A DNA stretch of 7,932 nucleotides from Deltaproteobacteria bacterium (GCA_024644775.1 JAHEHB010000254.1:1-7932); one strand, 5' to 3'; shown: positions 1-6,836, numbered from the stretch's first letter. Notes: a model not told the origin generated them from the letters alone. A program made the numbers and translations.

Positions 1-57
1 TGAAACCATCTTAATCTTTTAATTCCGTCTTATTTTTTGATGTTTTAATACGTTTGA

Positions 58-313
58 TTACACCAGCATTCCAAAGGCGTGACCGGCAAAAAGCACCTGC
101 CCTCCGCTGCCCTCGACAGCCGACCGGTTCTCTTCCCGCATGAGAATTTTATTCGGTTCCCTGTAGCCTACGGCGCCTGCGACCACAACGAGATTGCATG
201 TGCTGAAAATCTCGACTGCATTGGCTCCCGTAGCGCCGGTGCCCGAGGCTACAACGATGTCTTTAATGTTTAGGGCATCCTACCCGAGCTCAGGCCAATT
301 GAAGCGTCTCATC
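58..313 (-). pseudogene. Broken remnant of a pyruvate kinase alpha/beta-domain (PK C-terminal-like) protein
   Basis: The minus strand has an open frame from 279 to 58 (73 codons, stop TAA at 58-60) encoding DALNIKDIVVASGTGATGAN, then LVVVAGAVGYREPN, EENRSAVEGSGGQVL and GHAFGMLV. This follows the standalone PK C-terminal-domain family closely (IKxIVVASxTG...NLVVVT...GFREP...EENR...G.KIL..THAF). Upstream, one frame over, 313-293 reads DETLQLA, matching the family's N-terminal (T)EETLxLA. Between them lie an in-frame TGA (290-292), the codons for A-R and a one-base shift, so the ancestral text was roughly DETLQLA-x-AR-x-DALNIKD. No start codon or ribosome site is visible. The frame stops right after the HAF motif, while intact relatives continue for about 100 residues. 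Both ends are therefore lost and the reading frame is broken. It sits just downstream of the CoA-transferase stop on the same strand and may once have been the last gene of that operon. Family assignment is from remembered consensus. Confidence 0.8.
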
Positions 314-351
314 GGGGAATGAAGAATATAGCCTGTTATAGACTTTAATGA

Positions 352-1548
352 TTAGAGCATTTCCACAATGCCTTTTTGCCTGAGTGCCTCAATTTCGTCG
401 TCGGTAAAACCAGCCTCAGCCAAAACCTCGGCGGTATGTTCACCCAATGCTGGTGGCGCCAGGGTTACCTCGGCCGGGGTTTCAGAAAGAGTGAAAGGTG
501 GTCGTAGAACATCGATCCGGCCTGCAGTTGTGTGCGAAATAGACTTGATCATATCAAGCGCCTGAAACTGCAGATCATCGAACATTTCTTCCAACGTGTT
601 GATCGGACCGGCGGCCACCTGATTTTCCTTGAAGCGATGTAGCCACTCCTGGGTTGTTTTGGAGGAGAGCACCTGTTCAACATGGTTTTCCATTTCTTCA
701 TAGTGATCCATGCGGTATTTCACGCTGCTATATTCCGGATGTTCGATCCAGTCCTCCCGGTCCAGAGCCCGGCAAAATCTGTCCCAGTGGTCCGGAGTAC
801 AGACCACGGAGACGTAACCGTCCTGGGTTTTAAAGGCCTGGGAAGGAAAAAGTTGCGGATTCCTGGTTCGCATGACCGTGGGCACCTTTTTGCCCATCAG
901 GTGAATACCGATGAGATTTGTAGTCATCGCCACAATGGCTTCGAACAAAGACGTCTTGACACGCTGCCCTCTCCCGGTCTTCTGCCGATGGAACAGTGCC
1001 CCCATAATGGCTTGACTCAAAAACAGACCGCCGCTTAAATCGACAATCTGAAGCTGCACCTTTGACGGCGGCCGATCCGGTTCGCTGGTTACGCTTACAA
1101 CGCCGGCAAGAGATTGGAGTATGAGCTCGTAACCTGGCATATCCCTATAGGGTCCGACATCGCCGAAAGCTGTTAACGATGCGTAAACGATGTCCGGCTT
1201 GATGGCTTTAATGGTCTCATAGCCCAACCCCAATCGATCCATGACGCCCGGCCTGAAGTTTTCGACAAGAACATCAAAATCTTTGACCAAACGCTTGATG
1301 AGTTCAATGCCCTCCGACTTTTTCAGATTCACGACCATACACTTCTTATTACGGTTGGAACAGAAATAATATGCACTCTCGTTGTTTTGCAATGGTGGAG
1401 ATTTCCGCAGGGAGTCGCCGCCTCCCGGGCGTTCTACCCGGATCACTTCCGCTCCCAGATCGGCCAACGTCATCGTGCCGTATGGTGCGGAAAGCACATG
1501 TGAAAAATCCAACACTCTTATACCGTGAAACGGTCCAGACCTTGTCAT
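352..1548 (-). CDS. CaiB/BaiF (family III) CoA-transferase
   Basis: This 398-residue cytoplasmic enzyme has the usual length for family III CoA-transferases, which move CoA between an acyl-CoA donor and a free carboxylate through aspartyl-CoA thioester intermediates. Visible family features are GIRVLDFSHVLSAPYGTMTLADLGAEVIRVERP (split here as residues 9-28 and 29-41), VENFRPGVMDRLGLGYE near 95-111, and the catalytic aspartate, most likely D170 in QLQIVDLSGG. HPEYSS and the C-terminal PALGEHTAEVLAEAGF are also typical. The ATG at 1546-1548 is preceded by GAGAGG with a 7-nt spacer, which supports this start. It is the last intact gene of the minus-strand run, 153 bp after the sulfatase stop, with no obvious terminator in the gap, so read-through is plausible. 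The acyl substrate cannot be read from sequence: formyl-, succinyl- and carnitine-type members all share this fold. A role in activating the acid imported by the neighbouring TTT transporter is inference. Confidence 0.93.
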   Translation of the reverse strand: MTRSGPFHGIRVLDFSHVLSAPYGTMTLADLGAEVIRVERPGGGDSLRKSPPLQNNESAYYFCSNRNKKCMVVNLKKSEGIELIKRLVKDFDVLVENFRPGVMDRLGLGYETIKAIKPDIVYASLTAFGDVGPYRDMPGYELILQSLAGVVSVTSEPDRPPSKVQLQIVDLSGGLFLSQAIMGALFHRQKTGRGQRVKTSLFEAIVAMTTNLIGIHLMGKKVPTVMRTRNPQLFPSQAFKTQDGYVSVVCTPDHWDRFCRALDREDWIEHPEYSSVKYRMDHYEEMENHVEQVLSSKTTQEWLHRFKENQVAAGPINTLEEMFDDLQFQALDMIKSISHTTAGRIDVLRPPFTLSETPAEVTLAPPALGEHTAEVLAEAGFTDDEIEALRQKGIVEML

Positions 1549-1701
1549 CGTTTAGCCTCTCATTCTAAAGGATCGTGGATATCACCTTTCAGCTGTCCTC
1601 GCCTCGGGGCCACATTCTGCTGATAGTATTTTGCCATGGACATCGCTCCCGGAGTCTCTTAGTTTTTTTATTTGACCCATATCTCGGCCTTTCGGCAGCG
1701 G

Positions 1702-3303
1702 TTATTCCGTGAGCCATGCCATGGAAGGATGCACGCCGCAGCGGTTTGCCCACGTCCGGTATTTTTTCCCCATGTCCTTTACCCTTGATCTTTCAATTGC
1801 CGCCAGGTCATTTTGTTCGGTGCGATCCTCTTCGAGATTGTAAAGCTCCCAGTCTCCCGGATGTTTGCTGACCAGCTTCCAGATTCCATCACGGACAGCC
1901 CGATTGCCTTCATGTTCCCAGAAAATAGGCTGTTCCCGGGTAAATCTCCCGCCGTTCAAAAGCGGCATCAGATTTTCGCCCTCCAGGGGGGGAGTCTGCC
2001 GGGAGTTGGATTCATTCGGATATTCTACAGCGGCTGCGTTCAGGTAGGTGGGCATGATATCGATCAAGTGGCAGGGCTCGTGAACAATGCTGCTTTCCCG
2101 AATGACAGCCGGCCAGTGGATAATGCACGGTGTTGAAATGCCGCCCTCATGAACCCAGTGCTTGTACAGCCGGAACGGCGTATTTGAAGCATTCGCCCAC
2201 GGCATATCGTAACTCATGAATGTGTCATCGGGCCCGGGCTTGATCTTCGGTGCATTCCCCATGCGCATAGGACGCCCGTCGGGAGTTGGGATGTTGTAGC
2301 GGAAAGGCTGCGGTTTATTTGAATCCTCTGCGAGGAATTCTGCACACCCGCCATTGTCGGACATAAACAGTATCAGGGTGTTTTCTTCGATTCCCAATTC
2401 ATTTAGTTTCTCAAGGACTTTTCCAATGCCCTGGTCCATGCGATCCACCTGGGCTGCATAGACCGCCATTCGCAGGTCTTCCCAGTCTTTGTTCTCAGCA
2501 TCCGCCCACGCCGGCGCCTTTTCATCTCTAGGAGTTATTTCCCATTTCGGATCAAGGATGCCCATGGATTTGAGATTCTCATGACGGCTGGTGCGCACAC
2601 CGTCCCATCCGCCATTGCGGTACTTCCCTTCATATTTTGCAATATCATCCGGCAGCGCGTGCAAAGGCCAATGGGGCGCCGTGTACGCAACATAAAGGAA
2701 AAACGGTCGGTTCCTGCGCGAGGCGTCTTCGATCATGTCAACAGCGTTTTTGCTGATGGCATCGGTCAGGTAGAAATCATTCTCCGTGTGTTGGATGAGC
2801 GAATCGTTCCGCATCATGTAAGGGGGATGGAAATAGCTGCCGCCACCGCCCACCATGCCGTAGTATTGATCGAAACCTCGCTGAGTCGGAATGGGATGAT
2901 CCTTGGCCCCCGGGCGCCATGTTTCCGGTCTGTTTGCAATGTAACCGCCGCCCACGTGCCATTTTCCCGACATATAGGTTCCGTAACCTCCCAATTGTAG
3001 TGCTTCAGCTATCGTTATGCAGTCTTCCCGCAGGTAGCCCTGGTATTCGCGGACACCTTTATTGTCGACCATGTGTCCGACCCCGGCCTGGTGCGGATAA
3101 AGCCCGGTGAGAAGCGACGCGCGACTGGGGCAGCAGCGGGCGCAGTTGTAAAATTGAGTGAACCTTACCCCTTTACTCGCCAGGTTATCCAAATTCGGGG
3201 TCAGAATCTCGGAACCGTAACATCCGATGTCTGAAAAACCGAGGTCATCCGCGAGAATCAAAATGATATTCGGTTTGGTTTGACGCTGTCTATTATCAGC
3301 CAC
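1702..3303 (-). CDS. Cytoplasmic-type sulfatase (AtsA-like arylsulfatase family)
   Basis: This 533-residue alkaline-phosphatase-fold sulfatase hydrolyses sulfate esters using a formylglycine. It has N-terminal metal ligands in LILADDLG (D19, D20), the C-x-P-S-R signature CCPSRASLLTG (C57 is the residue converted to formylglycine), the second signature GYGTYMSGKWHVG (K114, H116), APHWPLHA (H211), the late metal pair SDNGG (D316, N317) and KHWVHEGG (K381, H385). All catalytic residues are present, so it should be active once matured; no maturase (FGE or anSME) is in the window. The start is GTG at 3301-3303, with AAAGGAG at 3311-3317 and a 7-nt spacer. An in-frame TAG at 3319-3321 rules out a longer N-terminus, so there is no signal peptide, unlike many periplasmic sulfatases. 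The best visual likeness is to Pseudomonas AtsA-type arylsulfatases; the true substrate is unknown. It lies between the TTT transporter genes and the CoA-transferase on the same strand. Confidence 0.94.
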   Translation of the reverse strand: MADNRQRQTKPNIILILADDLGFSDIGCYGSEILTPNLDNLASKGVRFTQFYNCARCCPSRASLLTGLYPHQAGVGHMVDNKGVREYQGYLREDCITIAEALQLGGYGTYMSGKWHVGGGYIANRPETWRPGAKDHPIPTQRGFDQYYGMVGGGGSYFHPPYMMRNDSLIQHTENDFYLTDAISKNAVDMIEDASRRNRPFFLYVAYTAPHWPLHALPDDIAKYEGKYRNGGWDGVRTSRHENLKSMGILDPKWEITPRDEKAPAWADAENKDWEDLRMAVYAAQVDRMDQGIGKVLEKLNELGIEENTLILFMSDNGGCAEFLAEDSNKPQPFRYNIPTPDGRPMRMGNAPKIKPGPDDTFMSYDMPWANASNTPFRLYKHWVHEGGISTPCIIHWPAVIRESSIVHEPCHLIDIMPTYLNAAAVEYPNESNSRQTPPLEGENLMPLLNGGRFTREQPIFWEHEGNRAVRDGIWKLVSKHPGDWELYNLEEDRTEQNDLAAIERSRVKDMGKKYRTWANRCGVHPSMAWLTE

Positions 3304-3328
3304 CTGTCGACTCCTTTCCTAAATAGTG

Positions 3329-3347
3329 CCTATCCAGCAGTGATAGG
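3329..3347. promoter_or_regulatory. Inverted repeat CCTATC-N7-GATAGG in the sulfatase leader
   Basis: Perfect 6-bp arms at 3329-3334 and 3342-3347 flank a 7-nt spacer, ending about 26 bp upstream of the sulfatase GTG. In RNA it would form a short hairpin before the ribosome site; as DNA it has the form of an operator for a dimeric repressor. The half-site resembles that of tetO (CCTATCA), but the spacing differs, so no specific regulator is claimed. Confidence 0.35.
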
Positions 3348-3349
3348 GT

Positions 3350-3532
3350 TTCAGGTGTTCCGCCGCAGGCGGATCAGTAACCGAATTCGACCCGCTGTGT
3401 CGCAGTCGCTCATGAAATGGACGATCTTTCACCGGGGGTGGTCTTCAGTTTCTACCAAATCGGTGCTCATGATTCAGGATTCGGTATTTACCGAAACCTG
3501 ACACCCGATCCGCCTTGGCGGAAAACCATGAA
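3350..3532. repeat. Segment bounded by imperfect inverted repeats (TTCCGCC-N2/3-GGCGGATC), possible MITE- or REP-like element
   Basis: The left end reads GGTGTTCCGCCGCAGGCGGA from 3354. The right end (3505-3527) on the opposite strand reads GGTTTTCCGCCAAGGCGGAT. The two align with only a few differences, and the match extends outward as TTCA / TTCAT. Each end is itself a palindrome: TCCGCC-GCA-GGCGGA at 3359-3373 and TCCGCC-TT-GGCGGA at 3509-3522. Inside lie a further TTCGGT-ATTT-ACCGAA palindrome (3480-3495) and two GCTCATGA copies (3408, 3465). No coding frame with a ribosome site and no clear target-site duplication is visible. It could be a degenerate non-autonomous transposon, a REP pair, or chance palindromes between genes. 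Confidence 0.4.
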
Positions 3533-3546
3533 CAGATTTGATCTAT

Positions 3547-3568
3547 GGCAGATCCGATCATATCTGCC
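3547..3568. repeat. 7-bp inverted repeat downstream of tctB
   Basis: GGCAGAT (3547-3553) and ATCTGCC (3562-3568) form a perfect 7-bp stem with an 8-nt loop about 100 bp beyond the tctB stop. A second small hairpin, CCCG-CAAGA-CGGG, follows at 3570-3582. On the minus strand no T-run follows either stem, so neither is a convincing intrinsic terminator of the tct transcript. They may act as 3'-end stabilisers or be incidental. The rest of 3569-3670 shows only AT-rich sequence, including ATTTTT-AAT-AAAAAT at 3591-3605. Confidence 0.35.
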
Positions 3569-3670
3569 CCCCGCAAGACGGGAGTTTTCGATTTTTAATA
3601 AAAATGCAGATTCGACATTCCCCTTCTTTTTGACTTAAGAACGACGATCTACTCGGCGCGGATGCCTGTA

Positions 3671-4123
3671 TCAGATCAGCAAAGTTTCCGGAAATCGAAC
3701 CATCATTAATTTGACAAAAAACAGATAGAAAATACACGTGAGTGTAATTGCAAAAATTAAGTTTATTAACAGGGCACGACCCCGGCGATTAGAAGATAGA
3801 ACCGTTGTAATTGCCATTGCGGCAAAAAACGTCGATACAAAAAAACCGAGATGAAACATTCCGACAACGTAAAGGATGAAAATCGATACGACGATCAGCC
3901 ATCGCCCCGGTGGCACATCTTGAAAAACAGGAACCTTCTCTGTTCGACTTCCTTTGAACCAGGCCCGAATAAAAACAATGATGCTGCATGCGATCATGCT
4001 GTAAAGCAGGATACAGGGGAAAATATACCCTTCACGCGGAATTCCTTTGAGTTGTCCCAACAAAAAAATTGAAAGAACAATAATGGCCGCAGCAATGATG
4101 AAGTCCATCGTGCGTGCGCTCAT
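3671..4123 (-). CDS. tctB: Tripartite tricarboxylate transporter small membrane subunit (TctB family)
   Basis: This 150-residue hydrophobic protein has four predicted membrane spans, near residues 8-25, 34-53, 74-104 (two close segments) and 118-138. A charged cytoplasmic-type loop (RAWFKGSRTEK) lies after the second span, and the end FFVKLMMVRFPETLL is typical of TctB. It is the poorly conserved small partner of TctA in TTT transporters, which import carboxylates with a periplasmic binding protein and an ion gradient. The ATG at 4121-4123 overlaps the tctA stop (ATGA), and a strong AGGAGG lies 8 nt upstream inside tctA, so the two are translationally coupled. Length and topology fit TctB; sequence alone would be weak evidence, but position beside tctA makes the call firm. 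Confidence 0.88.
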   Translation of the reverse strand: MSARTMDFIIAAAIIVLSIFLLGQLKGIPREGYIFPCILLYSMIACSIIVFIRAWFKGSRTEKVPVFQDVPPGRWLIVVSIFILYVVGMFHLGFFVSTFFAAMAITTVLSSNRRGRALLINLIFAITLTCIFYLFFVKLMMVRFPETLLI

Positions 4124-5622
4124 TGTGCGTGCCTCCTGTGTTTTGTCTTTTCCTGATACAGAGAATAAACCAGAGAGGCGAGGGTTAGACCGATCAAAAT
4201 CAAGCTGGCCGGGCGACTGAAGAAATACAGCCAGGTGGGGCCCTTGGCGGCGCCGATAATCAGCCCCAGTTTGAAACCTTCTTCCGTCATGGTTCCTAAG
4301 ATGAGACCCAACGCAACGGGCGCCACCCCAAAACCGAAGCGAATTAGAAAGTATCCCAGAATACCCGCCGACATCATTGAAATGACATCGATCGAGGCTG
4401 CACGGATGGCATAGGAACCGACCACCGCCAGACAGAAGATGGCAGCGGCAACGAACTTTTTAGGTACCTGTAAAACACGTACGAATCCCCTTACCAAAAC
4501 CGATCCCAGTATCAGTATGAGGATATTGGAGACAAACAGACCGATCATATAGGTAAAAACCACATCTCCATGCTTTGCAAAAAGCTTGAAACCGGGCTGC
4601 ATTCCGTGAATCATCAGAGCGCCGAGTAATACGGCCGCCGGAGCACTTCCCGGAATGCCGAGTGTAAGAAGCGGTATCTGAGCACCACCGACAACGGCAT
4701 TGTTGCAGGCTTCGGGGGCAATGACACCCTCGTAAATGCCGGTACCGTATTCATCTGCGTTTTTAGAAAAGCGTTTCGCTTCGCTATAGGCGATAAAGGT
4801 GGCAATGTTTCCTCCCGCACCCGGCATGATCCCTACGACCAGCCCGACAAGACAGGACTGAATAAGCACCCGCAAGCGTTTCAGGATTTCTCTAAAAGTT
4901 TTAAAAAACAGACCCCTTTTGGGCTCAAACAAACCGGTACTGGTCCCACTTTCAGTGCTCAGCAGCAACAAAGCCTGGGGAATCGCGAAAAGGCCGATCA
5001 GCGCCGGGATCATGTTGATGCCGCCCATCAATTGTAACGTCCCAAATGTAAATCGCGGATAACCGGTTACCGGATCCATCCCCACCGTGCCGAGCAAAAG
5101 ACCGAAGAGCCCTCCGATGATCCCCTTAACGACATTTCCGGATGAAAGTCCGGATATGATGGTCAGGGCAAATATGGACAGCCAGAACTGTTCGGGTGCA
5201 CCGAATTTCATCGATACTTTGGCCAATGGTATGGACAAAAAAATCAGCGCCATCGTTCCAAAAAAGCCACCGAAAACGGATACGATCAGGGCGGTATTCA
5301 GTGCTTCCTGACCCATGCCTTTCCGCGCCATCTGGTGACCGTCGAAGGTCGTGCACAATGCAGCGGCCGTTCCGGGGGTATTGATCAATATGGCCGGTAT
5401 TGACCCGCCGTACTCGGAGCCGCAATAAACCGATCCTAATATCAGCAGGGAAACGACGGGTTCAAGGCCGAACGTGAACGGCAATAACAATGCGATTCCC
5501 AAAGTACCGGTAAGACCGGGCGTTGCCCCCATGACAATGCCGAAAACGGCGCCGATTGACATCAGCAGAAGATTGATAGGGTTCGTCAGGCAAGATAAGG
5601 TAAATAAAGGATCAAAGCCCAC
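4120..5622 (-). CDS. tctA: Tripartite tricarboxylate transporter large membrane subunit (TctA family)
   Basis: This 500-residue inner-membrane permease has about 11-12 predicted spans, the normal TctA length. Family landmarks are GATPGLTGTLGIALLLPFTF (about 32-51), CGSEYGGSIPAILINTPGTA (about 67-86) followed by DGHQMARKG, GIMPGAGGNIATFIAYSEAK near 264-283, and PEACNNAVVGGAQIPLLTLG followed by IPGSAPAAVLLGALMIHGMQPG. The two PG-rich repeats line the transport path in known family models. The start is GTG at 5620-5622, preceded by AAAGAGG with a 6-nt spacer; no upstream ATG in frame offers a better site. It lies 76 bp after tctC, with a hairpin between, and overlaps tctB by 4 bp. Gene order here is C-A-B, unlike the classic Salmonella tctCBA. 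The transported compound is unknown; the family handles citrate and many other carboxylates. Confidence 0.95.
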   Translation of the reverse strand: MGFDPLFTLSCLTNPINLLLMSIGAVFGIVMGATPGLTGTLGIALLLPFTFGLEPVVSLLILGSVYCGSEYGGSIPAILINTPGTAAALCTTFDGHQMARKGMGQEALNTALIVSVFGGFFGTMALIFLSIPLAKVSMKFGAPEQFWLSIFALTIISGLSSGNVVKGIIGGLFGLLLGTVGMDPVTGYPRFTFGTLQLMGGINMIPALIGLFAIPQALLLLSTESGTSTGLFEPKRGLFFKTFREILKRLRVLIQSCLVGLVVGIMPGAGGNIATFIAYSEAKRFSKNADEYGTGIYEGVIAPEACNNAVVGGAQIPLLTLGIPGSAPAAVLLGALMIHGMQPGFKLFAKHGDVVFTYMIGLFVSNILILILGSVLVRGFVRVLQVPKKFVAAAIFCLAVVGSYAIRAASIDVISMMSAGILGYFLIRFGFGVAPVALGLILGTMTEEGFKLGLIIGAAKGPTWLYFFSRPASLILIGLTLASLVYSLYQEKTKHRRHAQ

Positions 5623-5655
5623 TCAACACCTCTTTGTGAATCCATTCCATAATTC

Positions 5656-5686
5656 TCCGGAAGCCCTCTCTTAAGGGGCTTCCGGA
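5656..5686 (-). promoter_or_regulatory. Intercistronic hairpin between tctC and tctA
   Basis: TCCGGAAGCCC (5656-5666) and GGGCTTCCGGA (5676-5686) form a perfect 11-bp GC-rich stem with a 9-nt loop, starting 13 bp after the tctC stop. On the minus strand no T-tract follows, so it is unlikely to be a full terminator. The placement matches known processing or RNA-stabilising stem-loops behind genes for periplasmic binding proteins (as in malE-malF), which raise the amount of binding protein over permease. Partial attenuation is the alternative. Confidence 0.6.
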
Positions 5687-5698
5687 AGATCCAACCCG

Positions 5699-6658
5699 TT
5701 ATTTGAAAAAACCGATTCGCGTGAGTGTTTTTTCTGCTTTCACCTTCTCGTCGGCAATGTATTGAGAAAATTCGGCCGACGTCATGAACGATGGTGAGAG
5801 CCCCACTTTTTTATTTGCTTCCATATACCCAGGCTTTGCCGCCATTTTTTGAAACTTTTCTTCAAGATATTTGATAATTTCAGCCGGTGTCCCTTTTGGG
5901 GCGCCCAGGCCACGGCGTTTGGCGCTGATGACGTTGACACCCAGTTCCTTCAACGTGGGAATGTCCGGATTGAGATCATACCGTTCATCCAAAGCAACGC
6001 CAAGGGCACGACCGACATCCATGCGGTGGTAAGAATTATAAGATGCAAAATAGCAATCCACCTGCTTGCCCACCAACGCCGGAATGGCTTTCCCGCCTCC
6101 TGAGTAGGGAACCTGGGTGAATTTCAAACCGGTGGCATGTTCAAAATCCATCAGAAACAGATGATCACCGGTGAACTTGCCTACGGTTGCCGCAGTGATT
6201 TTTCCCGGGTTGGCTCGGACATGATCCATCAGTTCTTTGAGGGTTTTCCAGGGACTGTCCTTGTGGACAATGATCACCTCGGGGTCGTGAACTAAACCGC
6301 AGATGGGCAGAAGATCTTCTGTCTTGTAACCGGGCTGGCCTTTCTTTCTGACCATGGGCTGCAAGACAACATGAGGAAGGTCAAAGCCGCCGATAAAGTA
6401 CCCGTCGGGCTTTGCATTGGCCAGCTCGGTCCAGCCGAACTCGCCCCCTGCCCCGGGTTTGTAAATAATCGCTAGCGGCTGAGGTATAAGATCCTTAGCG
6501 TATTTTTCAATGGTCCGGTGGCTCACGTCGCTTCCGCCTCCGGGATTAAAAGCGGTGAGCAATGTAATCGGTTTTGACGGATAGTCGGCTGCTCCCGAAG
6601 AAACCGCCATTCCCAGCAGTAAACAGATTAAAGACAACGATAAAAACATTTTCTTCAT
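5699..6658 (-). CDS. tctC: TTT periplasmic solute-binding protein (TctC/Bug family)
   Basis: This 319-residue Bug-type binding protein captures a carboxylate in the periplasm and delivers it to TctAB. Residues 1 to about 23 form a Sec signal peptide (MKK, hydrophobic core, SSGA-A cleavage region), giving a mature start near DYPSKPITLL. Family landmarks are YPSKPI, the first ligand loop FNPGGGSD (about 36-43), the NAKPDGY motif, and the second ligand loop VPYSGGGKAIPALVGKQVD, followed by DIPTLKELG and GLGAPKGTPAEII. The ATG at 6656-6658 has AAAGGAG (6666-6672) and a 7-nt spacer. It is the first gene of the minus-strand run and lies 384 bp from divergent dinB, so it probably carries the operon promoter. 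Bug proteins often bind mono- or dicarboxylates through backbone and water contacts, so the ligand cannot be predicted from residues. Confidence 0.95.
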   Translation of the reverse strand: MKKMFLSLSLICLLLGMAVSSGAADYPSKPITLLTAFNPGGGSDVSHRTIEKYAKDLIPQPLAIIYKPGAGGEFGWTELANAKPDGYFIGGFDLPHVVLQPMVRKKGQPGYKTEDLLPICGLVHDPEVIIVHKDSPWKTLKELMDHVRANPGKITAATVGKFTGDHLFLMDFEHATGLKFTQVPYSGGGKAIPALVGKQVDCYFASYNSYHRMDVGRALGVALDERYDLNPDIPTLKELGVNVISAKRRGLGAPKGTPAEIIKYLEEKFQKMAAKPGYMEANKKVGLSPSFMTSAEFSQYIADEKVKAEKTLTRIGFFK

Positions 6659-6784
6659 AAGTCTTCTCCTTTCTTAAAAAAGTATGTTCATGGCCCACGA
6701 TATTGAGACGATTCGTAACGATAACACCTAAGATCAAGAAAAGAAATATCGTAATAATTTAACTTTCCAGAGCTACAACTTTCT

Positions 6785-6836
6785 TATCATAACATGAAAT
6801 GTTAAATGATATCAGCCTGTTTCATGTTTCTTTCAT
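6785..6836. promoter_or_regulatory. Nested palindrome and TTTCAT half-sites upstream of tctC, candidate operator with overlapping weak promoter
   Basis: TATCAT-AACAT-GAA-ATGTT-AA-ATGATA (6785-6811) is an 11-bp imperfect palindrome with a 2-nt bulge. Separately, AACATGAAA (6791-6799) and TTTCATGTT (6820-6828) are perfect 9-bp inverted repeats. TTTCAT recurs at 6820 and 6831, 11 bp apart, about one helical turn. On the minus strand CTGATA (6815-6810), an 18-bp spacer and TATGAT (6791-6786) form a weak sigma70-like promoter overlapped by these sites, implying a leader of about 120 nt. The repeats are seen directly; the regulatory role and promoter are inference. Confidence 0.4.

Noticed and set aside
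79..273. Plus-strand 64-codon frame
   Set aside because: It lies antisense to the PK C-terminal-like remnant, whose minus-strand translation matches a known family. The plus frame has no ribosome site or recognisable motif.
682..1038. Plus-strand 118-codon frame inside the CoA-transferase
   Set aside because: It is antisense to a complete, conserved enzyme and has no family resemblance.
2581..3000. Plus-strand 139-codon frame inside the sulfatase
   Set aside because: It is fully antisense to conserved sulfatase motifs, with a low-complexity basic translation and no ribosome site. It is a shadow frame.
3329..3347. True TetR/tetO operator
   Set aside because: The half-sites are alike but the 7-nt spacer does not fit tetO, and no tetR-like gene is present.
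3417..3638. Plus-strand 73-codon frame in the sulfatase-tctB gap
   Set aside because: There is no ribosome site, no similarity I recognise, and it runs through several palindromes. It is unlikely to be coding.
6546..6737. Minus-strand 63-codon frame overlapping the start of tctC
   Set aside because: It overlaps the well-supported tctC start and signal peptide in another frame and has no ribosome site.
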